A DNA stretch of 41,278 nucleotides. Source: Actinomycetota bacterium. Lineage in GTDB: Bacteria > Actinomycetota > Actinomycetes > Streptosporangiales > Streptosporangiaceae. A program made the translations under genes and the position numbers. Positions 16,386 through 25,750 of this stretch are shown here, in pieces. The DNA lies in NCBI GenBank assembly GCA_003242605.1, contig QGUZ01000010.1:1-41278 (forward strand), read 5' to 3'. Below the pieces are notes generated by a model that did not search any database, was not told the DNA's origin, and worked only from the letters and a program-made list of their open reading frames with translations. Each line of letters starts with the position of its first letter. Position 1 is the stretch's first letter.

Positions 16386-17201
16386 CTAGCCTGCCTGCAC
16401 CGCGGGCGAGAGCCGGACGTGGGCGCCGGGCGGCAGCCCGAGCCGCTCGGCCGCGTCCCCCGAGTTCACCGCGAGCGCGACGAGCCCGGCCGAGTCGGCG
16501 AACGCGACCACGTCGCCGGGCGGCACCGCCGCGAACGTCTCCCGGTACGGCACCGACAGCTGCCGCCGGCCGAGCTGCACCGCGAGCGTGTCGCCGTGGC
16601 GCACGCCGAGCGCGGCGAGGTCGTCGGCCTTGATCGACAGCTGCACGTTGCCGTAGTGGTCGACGCAGAGCACCTCGCCCTCGACCGCGCCGTCCCGTAC
16701 CCGGGAGGTCGGCTCGGGCATCGTGACGAGCCGCTCCACGGGCAGCTCGGGACCGACGTCGGCGAGCGGGCGGCCCCGCGCCAGGTGCGCGGCGACCGGC
16801 GCGAAGATGTCCCGGCCGTGGAAGGTCCGGGAGACCGGGGTGACGAACAGCTCCTCGTTGGCGAGCTCGTACGCCGCCTCCGCGCCGCCCACCGCGTGCA
16901 CGGCCCACGACAGCAGCCCGTTGTCCGGGCCGACGAACACGCGCCCGCCCGCGCGCACCGCCACGGCCCGCCGTGCCGTGCCGACCGCGGGGTCGACCAC
17001 CGCGACGTGGATGCCTTCGGGGAGGTACGGCACGGTCTGGGCGAGCACCGCCGCGCCGCGCCGGACGTCCCCGGCCGGGATCATGTGGCAGACGTCGATG
17101 ATGCGGGCCTCCGGCGCGATCTTGATGATCACGCCGTGGCAGGCCGCCACGAAACCGTCTTCCAGCCCGTAGTCAGTGAGCATCGTGATTACAGAGGTCA
17201 C
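16386..17201 (-). CDS. SAM hydrolase (DUF62, S-adenosylmethionine hydroxide adenosyltransferase)
   Basis: This 271-residue DUF62 protein is related to fluorinase and chlorinase. Typical bacterial members cleave SAM to adenosine and methionine using water. The Asp-Arg-His set of the family is present: D70 in VVDPAVGT, R77/R78 directly after, and H128 in TFHGRDIFAP. The N-terminal TDYGLEDGFV block binds the substrate. The fluorinase-specific loop is not obvious. I place the start at the GTG at 17201 (MTSVITMLTDYG), which gives the family's usual N-terminus. TAGTGT lies 8 bases upstream and no ribosome binding site is seen. An in-frame GTG at 17228 is the alternative. The gene converges with the lipoprotein gene, 73 bases apart. 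Confidence 0.93.
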   Translation of the reverse strand: MTSVITMLTDYGLEDGFVAACHGVIIKIAPEARIIDVCHMIPAGDVRRGAAVLAQTVPYLPEGIHVAVVDPAVGTARRAVAVRAGGRVFVGPDNGLLSWAVHAVGGAEAAYELANEELFVTPVSRTFHGRDIFAPVAAHLARGRPLADVGPELPVERLVTMPEPTSRVRDGAVEGEVLCVDHYGNVQLSIKADDLAALGVRHGDTLAVQLGRRQLSVPYRETFAAVPPGDVVAFADSAGLVALAVNSGDAAERLGLPPGAHVRLSPAVQAG

Positions 17202-17502
17202 AGCTCGCGACACTACGGCGTGATCCACGCGGTGAACAGCTTTTGTCCGCGGGTTGTCGCACCTGTCGCCGCGGGCCGCCCGCGGCGCGCCGCGGCCGTC
17301 CCGGTCCGCGGCCCGGGATCCGGAAACGTCCGTGGTCCGTCCTATGCTGAACGCGTTTGCAGCCTTTGCCGCGATCTGTCGCCCGGCGGGCCCGGCACGT
17401 GGATCCCATTACCATTGCCTGGGGCCGCGCGCACACGGTGTGATCACCACCGGGTGGGCACCGTGACGCGACCGTCGTGCGCCTCACCCCGAGGAGGAGA
17501 GC

Positions 17503-17847
17503 ATGGACACCGCACCGGCCGGCGGCGAGGGCTCCGCCGCCGACCCGGGCCCGCGGACGCCGCCCGCGCCCGGTCGCGAGCTCTCCGAACGCGAGCGCCG
17601 CATCCTCGAGTTCGAGCGCCAGTGGTTCCGGTACGCCGGCGCCAAGGAGCGGGCGATCAAGGAAACGTTCGACATCTCCGCGACCCGCTACTACCAGATC
17701 CTCGCCGAGCTGATCGACCGGCCGGAGGCGCTCGCCCACGACCCCATGCTGGTCAAACGGCTGCGCCGGCTGCGGGCCGCCCGGCAGCGGGAGCGCGCCG
17801 CCCGCCGCCGCGGGGCCGCCGCCGACGGCGACCGCACCTGGAAATGA
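17503..17847 (+). CDS. DUF3263 family protein, probable DNA-binding
   Basis: This is a 114-residue actinobacterial DUF3263 protein. After about 25 disordered Pro/Gly-rich residues comes the conserved core ERRILEFERQWFRYAGAKE, then RAIKETFDISATRYYQIL, which looks like a helix-turn-helix with a sigma-r4-like arrangement, and then NxLIDRPEAL-type sequence. The last 30 residues are strongly basic (RRLRRLRAARQRERAARRR). The ATG at 17503 is preceded by GAGGAGG with good spacing. It precedes otsB by 55 bases in the same direction and may share its transcript. The function of the family is not established. A role in transcription is inferred from the helix-turn-helix shape. Confidence 0.88.
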   Translation: MDTAPAGGEGSAADPGPRTPPAPGRELSERERRILEFERQWFRYAGAKERAIKETFDISATRYYQILAELIDRPEALAHDPMLVKRLRRLRAARQRERAARRRGAAADGDRTWK

Positions 17848-17902
17848 TCCGGGAAACCGGTTAGACAGGGACCGTCCGCAGCGAGCCGAGATCGGAGGGG
17901 AG

Positions 17903-18739
17903 ATGAGCGCGGAGATCGACCGGTTCGGCGTGCGCACCGAGGCGGGCAGGGCGGCGCTGGAGGCGATGCTCGCCGACCCGGCGGGCGCCGTGATCGCCTC
18001 GGACTTCGACGGCACGCTCTCGCCGATCGTGGCCGACCCGGCCGCCGCGTACATCCACCCCGAGGCCCCGGCCGCGCTCGCCGGGCTCGCCCGCGCGGTC
18101 GCCGGCGTCGTGATCGTCACCGGCCGGCCCGCCGAGCAGGCGATCGCGCTCGGCCGCCCGCCCGGCGGCACGACCGGCCTCGCCGACGTGCCCGGGCTCG
18201 TCGTGCTCGGCCAGTACGGCGTGGAGCGCTGGGAGGACGGCCGCCTCACCGCGCCGCCCCCGCCGCCCGGCCTCGACCGGGTGCGCGCCGCGCTGCCCGG
18301 CCTCGCCGCGCGCTTCCCCGGCGCGCGCATCGAGGACAAGGGCCGGGCGCTCGCCCTGCACACCCGCGGCTGCGCCGACCCGCAGGCGGCACTGGACGCG
18401 CTCGCCGATCCGGTGGCCGAGCTCGCCGCCGAGGCCGGCCTCAAGGTCGAGCCCGGCCGCATGGTGCTCGAGCTGCGCCCGCCCGGCATGGACAAGGGCC
18501 GCGCGCTCGAGGGGTTCCTCGCCGAACGCGGCGCCCGCTCGGTGCTGTTCGCCGGGGACGATCTCGGCGACCTCGCCGCGTTCGACGCGGTGCACCGCGG
18601 CGCGGTCCCGGGCCTGGCGGTGTGCAGCGGCTCGGCCGAGGTGACCGCGCTGCGCGACAAGGCCGACATCGTGGTCGACGGCCCGGCCGGGGTGGTGGAG
18701 CTGCTGCGCGCCCTCGCCGCCGCCCTCGCCGCCCGCTGA
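17903..18739 (+). CDS. otsB: trehalose-6-phosphate phosphatase
   Basis: This 278-residue HAD-superfamily enzyme removes phosphate from trehalose 6-phosphate, the second step of the OtsA-OtsB pathway. Motif I is DFDGTLSPI with nucleophile D34 and acid D36. VIVTGRP is motif II. The lysine of motif III is in EDKGRALALH or GMDKGRAL, and GDDLGDLAAF is motif IV. The length fits OtsB. The ATG at 17903 has GGAGGGGAG immediately upstream at good spacing. The synthase gene otsA lies next to it but on the opposite strand, converging, so the two enzymes are not co-transcribed here. Confidence 0.96.
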   Translation: MSAEIDRFGVRTEAGRAALEAMLADPAGAVIASDFDGTLSPIVADPAAAYIHPEAPAALAGLARAVAGVVIVTGRPAEQAIALGRPPGGTTGLADVPGLVVLGQYGVERWEDGRLTAPPPPPGLDRVRAALPGLAARFPGARIEDKGRALALHTRGCADPQAALDALADPVAELAAEAGLKVEPGRMVLELRPPGMDKGRALEGFLAERGARSVLFAGDDLGDLAAFDAVHRGAVPGLAVCSGSAEVTALRDKADIVVDGPAGVVELLRALAAALAAR

Positions 18740-18788
18740 CGCCGCGCCGTACGGCACGGCGCCCGGTCGGCCGTACGGCATTGCCCGG
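18740..18788. repeat. duplicated palindromic GCCGTACGGC between converging ots genes
   Basis: The 49-base gap between the two stop codons contains GCCGTACGGCA twice, about 24 bases apart, each followed by a CCCGGTC. Each copy is itself palindromic and the two can also pair with each other, so this could be a shared terminator. Confidence 0.45.
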
Positions 18789-20225
18789 TCAGCCGAGCGC
18801 GGCGAGCTGCTCGGCGAGCCACTGCCGGGGCGGCAGCGCGGTGGCGGCCGCGGCGAGCCGGCGGCCGCGCTTGAGCCGCTCGTCCTCGGGCATGGCGAGC
18901 GCCTCGTGCAGCGCCGCGGCGGTGCCGGAGATGTCGTACGGGTTGACGGTGATCGCGTCCGGGCCGAGCTCGGCGGCGGCGCCCGCCTCGCGGGAGAGCA
19001 CGAGCACGCACCGCGGCGACAGGATCGGCCCCTCCTTCGCCACCAGGTTCATGCCGTCCCGGATCGGGTTGACCAGCAGCACGTCGGCGAGCCGGAACGC
19101 GGCGAGCGAGCGCGGGTAGTCGTCGTGCACGTCGAGGATGAGCGGCTCCCAGTCCTCGGTGGCGTACTCGTCCTCGATCTGCTTGGCGCAGCGCATCACC
19201 GCCGCGGTGTACTCGCGGTACTCGGGCAGGTCGTGCCGGGACGGGTAGGCGAAGGCGAGGTGCACCACCTTGCCGTGCCACTCGGGGTGGTCGTGCAGGA
19301 ACTCGCGGTAGGCGAGCAGGCCGCGCACGATGTTCTTCGACGGCTCGGTGCGGTCGACGCGCACGATCAGCCGCCGGTCCCCGACCGCCTCCCGGATCGC
19401 GTGCACCCGGGCCTCGACGTCGGGCTCGGCGGCGCGGGCGAGCAGCGCCGCGCCGTCCACGCCGAGCGGGTGCACCCCGATGCGCGTGGTGCGGCCCTCG
19501 TGGCGCACCGTGCGCGCGGCGCGGTCCACGTCCGCGCCGAGCACCGCCTCGCAGCAGTCCATGAAGGCGTTCGCCCACCGCGCGGTGAGGAAGCCCGCGT
19601 GGTCGGCGCCGAGGATGCCGGAGAGCACCTCGCACGCCACCTCGTCGGGGAGGAGCGAGAAGTACTCCGGCGGGGCCCACGGGGTGTGCGAGAAGTGCGC
19701 CACCCGCAGGTCGGGCCGCTCGCCGCGGAGCATCGCCGGGGTGAGCGTGAGGTGGTAGTCCTGCACGAGCACCCGCGCCCCGTGCGCGGCCTCCTCGGCG
19801 AGCGCCGCGGCGAACATCGCGTTGTAGTCCTGGTACGACTCCCACTCGCGGCGGAACCGCGCCCCGAACGACGGCGTGTTCGGGGTGTCGTAGAGCAGGT
19901 GGTGGACGAACCACAGGGTGGAGTTCGCCACGTCGTTGTAGGCGCGGTGGAACGTCGCCGGCGGGATGTCGAGCATGCGCAGCGGGCCGGTTGGATGACC
20001 GGCGAGGTCGAGCCGGCCGCCCGGGGCCGCCCGGGCCGCGCCGCGGTCCCCCTCGGTGAGCGCGGCGCAGATCCACAGCGGCGGGTCGTCCTCCGCCGCC
20101 TGGGAGAGCCCGGAGACCAGCCCGCCGCCGCCCCGCCGCATGGTGAGCCCGCCGCCCTCGGACAGGGTGAACGAGACCGGCCCCCGGTTGGAGGCGACCA
20201 GGACCGTGTGCATCGTCCTGCGCAT
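18789..20225 (-). CDS. otsA: trehalose-6-phosphate synthase
   Basis: This is a 478-residue GT20 glycosyltransferase joining UDP- or GDP-glucose to glucose 6-phosphate. The N-terminal VASNRGPVSF carries the glucose-6-phosphate-binding Arg-Gly-Pro. VQDYHLTLTPAML holds the conserved Tyr-His pair, FSHTPW is the following loop, RTEPSKNIVRG is the donor-site Arg-Lys block and REAGAAAELGPDAITVNPYD is the C-terminal signature. I chose the ATG at 20225 (MRRTMHTV), which has GGAG 6 bases upstream. The next ATG, at 20213, is also possible, and an extension to 20333 is unlikely. It converges on otsB and diverges from the sigma factor gene. Confidence 0.95.
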   Translation of the reverse strand: MRRTMHTVLVASNRGPVSFTLSEGGGLTMRRGGGGLVSGLSQAAEDDPPLWICAALTEGDRGAARAAPGGRLDLAGHPTGPLRMLDIPPATFHRAYNDVANSTLWFVHHLLYDTPNTPSFGARFRREWESYQDYNAMFAAALAEEAAHGARVLVQDYHLTLTPAMLRGERPDLRVAHFSHTPWAPPEYFSLLPDEVACEVLSGILGADHAGFLTARWANAFMDCCEAVLGADVDRAARTVRHEGRTTRIGVHPLGVDGAALLARAAEPDVEARVHAIREAVGDRRLIVRVDRTEPSKNIVRGLLAYREFLHDHPEWHGKVVHLAFAYPSRHDLPEYREYTAAVMRCAKQIEDEYATEDWEPLILDVHDDYPRSLAAFRLADVLLVNPIRDGMNLVAKEGPILSPRCVLVLSREAGAAAELGPDAITVNPYDISGTAAALHEALAMPEDERLKRGRRLAAAATALPPRQWLAEQLAALG

Positions 20226-20299
20226 CGTCCGCTCCACTCGTCTGTGCCTCGCCGGCGGCTCCCCAAGCAAGCAGGCTAACCAATGACCACCCGCGCCAA

Positions 20300-20305
20300 T
20301 AGGAT
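20300..20305 (+). promoter_or_regulatory. -10 element of the sigma factor gene
   Basis: TAGGAT, a frequent -10 hexamer of the principal sigma factor in actinomycetes, lies 47 bases before the start codon. No clear -35 is seen at 17-18 bases upstream. Confidence 0.35.
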
Positions 20306-20352
20306 GACGGCGCGACGGGGCGCGCGATGACACGCCGATGGGAGTCTGCGAG

Positions 20353-20904
20353 ATGGCGCTGGACGAGACGACCGAACAGCTTGCCCGGGCGGCCGCGGCG
20401 GGGGATCAGCGTTCGCTCGGCGAGCTGCTCGCCCGCATCGAGCCGGACGTGCTCCGGCACTGCCGGCGGCTGCTGCCGTACCCGCAGGACGCCGAGGAGG
20501 CGAGCCAGGACGCGCTGCTCGCGGTCGCCCGCAACATCGCGCGTTTCGAGGGGCGGGCGAAGTTCAGCACCTGGCTGCACATCGTGACCGCGAACTGCGC
20601 CCGCACCACCTACCGCAACCTCAAGCGGCGCGCCTCCGAGCAGGCCGGGGAGCTGCCGGAGCAGCGGCCGGATCCGCGCCGGGTGAGCGTGATCGCGGGC
20701 TCCCGGCTCGACCTGCTCGACGCGATGGAGGCGCTCGAGGCCGACAAGCCCGAGCTCGCCCAGGCCCTGGTGCTCCGCGACATCTGCCAGCTCGACTACG
20801 CCGAGGTCGCCGACCAGCTCGGCATCCCGCTCGGCACCGCCAAGTCGCGCATCCACCAGGCGCGCAAGTACGTGCAGTCGATGCTCGGCGAGGCGTACGC
20901 CTGA
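20353..20904 (+). CDS. ECF-type RNA polymerase sigma factor
   Basis: This is a 183-residue sigma-70 family protein with only regions 2 and 4. Region 2 spans about 25-95, with the -10-binding helix around EEASQDALLAVARNIARFEG and RAKFSTWLHIVTANCART. A linker follows. Region 4 (about 130-180) has the helix-turn-helix LDYAEVADQLGIPLGTAKSRIHQAR that reads the -35 element. The ATG at 20353 is preceded by GGGAG with 8 bases between. An ATG 15 bases earlier has no binding site. No anti-sigma gene follows, since the next feature is a riboswitch 290 bases on, so the mode of control is unclear. It is divergent from otsA, but nothing in the sequence proves it controls trehalose synthesis. From 20905 to 21195 I see no gene. 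Confidence 0.93.
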   Translation: MALDETTEQLARAAAAGDQRSLGELLARIEPDVLRHCRRLLPYPQDAEEASQDALLAVARNIARFEGRAKFSTWLHIVTANCARTTYRNLKRRASEQAGELPEQRPDPRRVSVIAGSRLDLLDAMEALEADKPELAQALVLRDICQLDYAEVADQLGIPLGTAKSRIHQARKYVQSMLGEAYA

Positions 20905-21195
20905 GCGGCCCGGCCGGCCGTCCGCGGCGGGTGGCGAGCGCCGCCGCGGTCACGCCGGGTGACCGCCGGGATCGGGCCGCGGCGGCGCATCTCGACACGT
21001 GAGACACCCCATTGGCCCGGTGAGACGGCGTTGTACAGTCTTCATCGAGACCCGTGAGGTCTGGGCCGCACAGTGGTGTGTTGTCCGGTTAGGTGCGGGT
21101 TTCCGGCGATCGCGGGCGGCAGGTGAGGTCGATCACCGAGGGTGACCGCCTCGATCGATTCGCCCCGCGGGCGGTTCCGCGGGTACAACTGAAGA

Positions 21196-21335
21196 CGCTC
21201 ATCCAGAGGGGTGGAGGGACCGGCCCGATGAAGCCCCGGCAACCCTCCCGGTGCACTTCTCGCGAACCGCGAGGCCGCCCGGGACAGGTGCCAATTCCGG
21301 CCCACGGCCAAGGTGGTCGTGGGTGAAGATGAGGA
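21196..21335 (+). ncRNA. SAM-I (S-box) riboswitch
   Basis: All core elements of the S-box are readable. P1 is CTCATC (21198-21203) with GATGAG (21328-21333), perfectly paired. The conserved GGTGGAGGGACCGGCCCGATGA block (about 21210-21231) includes the kink-turn. GCCCCGGCAACC follows, then the GGTGCCAATTCC strand, and P4 is CCCACG (21301-21306) with CGTGGG (21318-21323). It binds S-adenosylmethionine and normally switches off methionine and SAM genes. Only about 20 bases separate P1 from the start codon and no terminator hairpin fits there, so control is probably translational. GGAGAAAGG, the likely ribosome binding site, begins on the last base of P1. Confidence 0.95.
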
Positions 21336-21352
21336 GAAAGGCCTCGCTATTC

Positions 21353-22666
21353 ATGGCGCTCGCAAGCACGGAATCCGTAAGCACGTCCACGCCCTACGAC
21401 TTCGGCCCGGCCGTCGCCCTCTCCTGCCGGGAGTGCGGAGCCCGGTACGCCCTGGGGCCGGAATTCGCGTGTATCGAGTGTTTCGGCCCGCTCGAGGTGG
21501 CGTACCCGTGGAGCACCGGCGGGGAGCTTCGCGCCGACCAGGTCGGTGAGGCGCTGCGGGCGAGGATCGAGAGCGGCCCGGCCAGCATCTGGCGGTACGC
21601 CCCGCTGCTGCCGGTGCCGGCCGACGTGGCGGCCAAGCCCAACCTCGCGCCGGGCTGGACGAAACTGGTGAAGGCCGACAATCTCGCCAGGGAACTCGGT
21701 CTGCGCAGCCTGCACGTGAAGGACGACTCGGGGAACCCGACGCACTCCTTCAAGGACCGGGTCGTGGCGATCGCGCTCGAGGCGGCCCGCACCTTCGGGT
21801 TCCACACGCTGTCGTGCTCCTCGACCGGTAACCTCGCCGGCGCGGTCACCGCGGCCGCCGCCCGCGCCGGGCTCGACGCCTGCGTGTTCATCCCGGCGGG
21901 CCTGGAGGAGGCCAAGATCGTGATGGCCTCCATCTACGGCAAGCGGCTCGTGGCGATCGAGGGCACCTACGACGACGTCAACCGGTTCTGCTCGGAGCTG
22001 ATCGGCGACCCCATCGGCGAGGGGTGGGGGTTCGTCAACGTCAACCTGCGCCCCTACTACGCCGAGGGCTCCAAGACGCTCGCGTACGAGATCGCCGAGC
22101 AGCTCGGCTGGCGGCTGCCGGACAACGTGGTGATCCCGGTGGCCTCCGGCTCCCAGCTCACCAAGATCGACAAGGGCTTCCAGGAGCTGATCAAGCTGGG
22201 GCTCGTCGAGGAGAAGCCCTACCGCATCTTCGGTGCCCAGGCCGCGGGCTGCGCCCCGGTCTCGGCGGCCTTCAAGGCCGGCCACGACGTGGTGCGGCCG
22301 GTGCGGCCGGACACGATCGCCAAGTCGCTCGCGATCGGCAACCCGGCCGACGGGCCGTACGTGCTCGACATCGCCCGGCGCACCGGGGGCGCGGTCGAGG
22401 ACGTCACCGACGAGGAGATCGTCGACGCCGTGCACCTGCTCGCCCGCACCGAGGGGATCTTCGCCGAGACGGCGGGCGGCGTCACCGTCGGCGTGCTGCG
22501 CAAACTCGTCGCGGACGGCCGGATCGACCCCGATGCGGAGACGGTGGTGCTCAACACCGGCGACGGCCTCAAGACGCTCGACGCGTTCTCGGCCGGTGCC
22601 CGGCCCACCGCCACGATCCGTCCGTCGCTCGACGCCTTCCGCGCCGCCTTCCCGGACAATTCCTGA
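21353..22666 (+). CDS. metM: threonine-synthase-like PLP enzyme, probable homocysteine synthase (MetM type)
   Basis: This 437-residue fold-type II PLP enzyme resembles threonine synthase. An N-terminal zinc-ribbon-like pair, C25/C28 and C40/C43 (LSCRECGARY and FACIECF), precedes the catalytic core. The PLP lysine is K134 in HSFKDR, and SCSSTGNLAGA is the phosphate-binding loop. Two context clues argue against plain threonine synthesis: a SAM riboswitch controls it, and the next gene, 13 bases on, encodes a sulfur carrier with a Gly-Gly end. A threonine-synthase homologue named MetM, which makes homocysteine from O-phosphohomoserine with sulfur from the carrier MetO, has been reported in Streptomyces as I recall. 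This pair fits it. The ATG at 21353 is chosen with GGAGAAAGG upstream. The annotation threonine synthase (ThrC) remains possible. Confidence 0.85.
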   Translation: MALASTESVSTSTPYDFGPAVALSCRECGARYALGPEFACIECFGPLEVAYPWSTGGELRADQVGEALRARIESGPASIWRYAPLLPVPADVAAKPNLAPGWTKLVKADNLARELGLRSLHVKDDSGNPTHSFKDRVVAIALEAARTFGFHTLSCSSTGNLAGAVTAAAARAGLDACVFIPAGLEEAKIVMASIYGKRLVAIEGTYDDVNRFCSELIGDPIGEGWGFVNVNLRPYYAEGSKTLAYEIAEQLGWRLPDNVVIPVASGSQLTKIDKGFQELIKLGLVEEKPYRIFGAQAAGCAPVSAAFKAGHDVVRPVRPDTIAKSLAIGNPADGPYVLDIARRTGGAVEDVTDEEIVDAVHLLARTEGIFAETAGGVTVGVLRKLVADGRIDPDAETVVLNTGDGLKTLDAFSAGARPTATIRPSLDAFRAAFPDNS

Positions 22667-22679
22667 AAGGTTTGCAATT

Positions 22680-22955
22680 ATGGCTGTCACGGTACGGATT
22701 CCGACGATCCTCCGTACGTACACGCAGGGTGCCGCCGAGGTCACGGGCGAGGGTGCCACGCTCCGCGAGGTGCTGCAGAAGCTCGACGCGGACTACCCGG
22801 GGATCGGCGCCCGAATTCTCGACGACCAGGGCAAGATCCGCCGTTTCGTCAACGTCTACGTCGGCGAGGAGGACGTGCGGTTCGCCGACGGCCTCGACAC
22901 CGCGATCCCGGACGGGGCGCTCATCTCGATCATCCCCGCGGTGGCCGGCGGCTGA
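22680..22955 (+). CDS. metO: MoaD/ThiS-like sulfur carrier protein (MetO type)
   Basis: This is a 91-residue beta-grasp (ubiquitin-fold) protein. It opens with MAVTVRIPTILRTYTQG, contains the central VNVYVGEEDVRF strand and ends ALISIIPAVAGG. The C-terminal Gly-Gly is the site that E1-like enzymes adenylate and convert to a thiocarboxylate, which then donates sulfur. No activating enzyme (MoeZ/ThiF type) or JAMM protease is in the window, so these must be encoded elsewhere. The ATG has GAAAGG 10 bases upstream. The 13-base gap to the upstream PLP-enzyme gene indicates one operon under the SAM riboswitch. CysO of the cysteine pathway is a close relative in kind, but the neighbour here is not CysM. 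Confidence 0.9.
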   Translation: MAVTVRIPTILRTYTQGAAEVTGEGATLREVLQKLDADYPGIGARILDDQGKIRRFVNVYVGEEDVRFADGLDTAIPDGALISIIPAVAGG

Positions 22956-22985
22956 CGCCCGGCGGCGGTGCCCGGCCGCGCCGTA

Positions 22986-23045
22986 CCGATCGGCACAGGA
23001 CCGATCAGTGCCCTGCCGATCGGCGCCATACCGATCGCGTATGGC
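22986..23045. repeat. four 15-bp tandem units starting CCGATC
   Basis: CCGATCG, CCGATCA, CCGATCG and CCGATCG start at 22986, 23001, 23016 and 23031, exactly 15 bases apart, with degenerate 8-base remainders. The array lies 30 bases after the sulfur carrier gene and before its likely terminator. It is not inside any gene I can support. Confidence 0.75.
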
Positions 23046-23081
23046 GGGGCCGTCCCGGCGCCGCGCAGAGTCGTGACGCAT

Positions 23082-23116
23082 GACGCCCGCGTGCGAACGC
23101 CGCGTACGCGGGCGTC
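23082..23116 (+). terminator. hairpin terminator of the metM-metO operon
   Basis: GACGCCCGCGT (23082-23092) and ACGCGGGCGTC (23106-23116) form a perfect 11-bp stem with a 13-base loop, followed by the T-containing TTCGCGTTCTGTT. Confidence 0.65.
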
Positions 23117-23273
23117 TTCGCGTTCTGTTCGCTTACGGCGCACCGCGCTATCGGCGGCGAAGTTTGCGAAACGGGATACAAAATCCGAATTTCCCGGAAA
23201 GCGTCCGGCGAGTGCGGATGCGAATCGGTGCGCGGCGTGCGAAGGTCAACGATGAGTTTTGCGGTTGACTCTG

Positions 23274-23301
23274 TTGCCCCACGGCATGCCACAGGTATCG
23301 T
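23274..23301 (+). promoter_or_regulatory. candidate promoter of the cold shock gene
   Basis: TTGCCC (23274-23279), a 16-base spacer and TATCGT (23296-23301) precede the gene. This would leave an untranslated leader of about 100 bases, as is common for cold shock mRNAs. A TTGACT at 23265 is also near but badly spaced. Confidence 0.35.
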
Positions 23302-23408
23302 CGAAAGCGATCGGCGCGTTCGGGAGGTTTCCCCGGCTTCCCGGATCGTCGGTCATGGGCCTCGCGGAGAAATGGGCGAGGTTCTGGCCCAGCAAGAGGA
23401 GTCGGAAA

Positions 23409-23609
23409 GTGGCGCAGGGCACCGTCAAGTGGTTCAACGCGGAGAAGGGCTACGGCTTCATCGCGGTCGACGGTGGTAAGGATGTGTTCGTCCATTACTC
23501 CGCGATCCTGATGGACGGGTACAAGTCGCTCGAGCAGGGGCAGCGGGTCGAGTTCGAGATCACGCAGGGATTGAAGGGTCCGCAGGCCGAATCCGTCCGG
23601 TCGATCTGA
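23409..23609 (+). CDS. cold shock protein, CspA family
   Basis: The product is a 66-residue single cold-shock domain that binds single-stranded RNA and DNA. RNP-1 is KGYGFIAV (about residues 14-21) and RNP-2 is VFVHYS (about 27-32). [14 protein letters not shown] is the standard opening. The GTG at 23409 has GAGGAG (23396-23401) seven bases upstream. The in-frame extension to 23259 is unconserved and contains the promoter. It lies between the sulfur carrier operon and groEL, an order I recall from Streptomyces. A strong terminator follows. Confidence 0.95.
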   Translation: MAQGTVKWFNAEKGYGFIAVDGGKDVFVHYSAILMDGYKSLEQGQRVEFEITQGLKGPQAESVRSI

Positions 23610-23631
23610 CGGGTACTTCACGACGCGACGT

Positions 23632-23665
23632 GGGCTCGGTCCGGGCGCGCGGGCCGAGCCCTTTT
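23632..23665 (+). terminator. intrinsic terminator after the cold shock gene
   Basis: GGGCTCGG (23632-23639) pairs with CCGAGCCC (23654-23661) around a 14-base GC-rich loop, followed directly by TTTT. Confidence 0.8.
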
Positions 23666-23778
23666 GGGTCCCGTCGCAAGGTCGCCGCGGGGCGTCTCGT
23701 CAAGTCGCGGGCAAAGGTGCTTGGAAGCCCTTTTGAGCGGCCTTTCGGGCACATATCTCCAGGTCGCAGGGCTTGCGC

Positions 23779-25589
<1,811 letters not shown>

Positions 25590-25627
25590 GTCCCTTCCCA
25601 TCTCCCGATCAGCACCCATCGGGCAAC

Positions 25628-25654
25628 GGGGCGGTCCGCACGGGCCGCCCCTTT
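25628..25654 (+). terminator. groEL terminator
   Basis: GGGGCGGTCC (25628-25637) pairs with GGGCCGCCCC (25642-25651), one pair being G-U, around a 4-base loop and is followed by TTT. Confidence 0.8.
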
Positions 25655-25750
25655 CCTGTGCCCCGGACGTTCCCGTGCCCGGACAACGCCCGGGGGCGGC
25701 CGGGTACGGCGGCGCCGCCCGGCGGGGGTGCGGGCGGCGGCGCGGCGGGC

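Noticed and set aside
17173-20856. 1227-codon minus-strand open frame across DUF3263, otsB and the sigma factor
   Set aside because: It contains part of the out-of-frame and antisense shadow of otsA, otsB and others. The real genes in other frames have clear motifs.
22986-23045. CRISPR array
   Set aside because: Units are 15 bp with no distinct spacers and no cas genes. It is a short tandem repeat.
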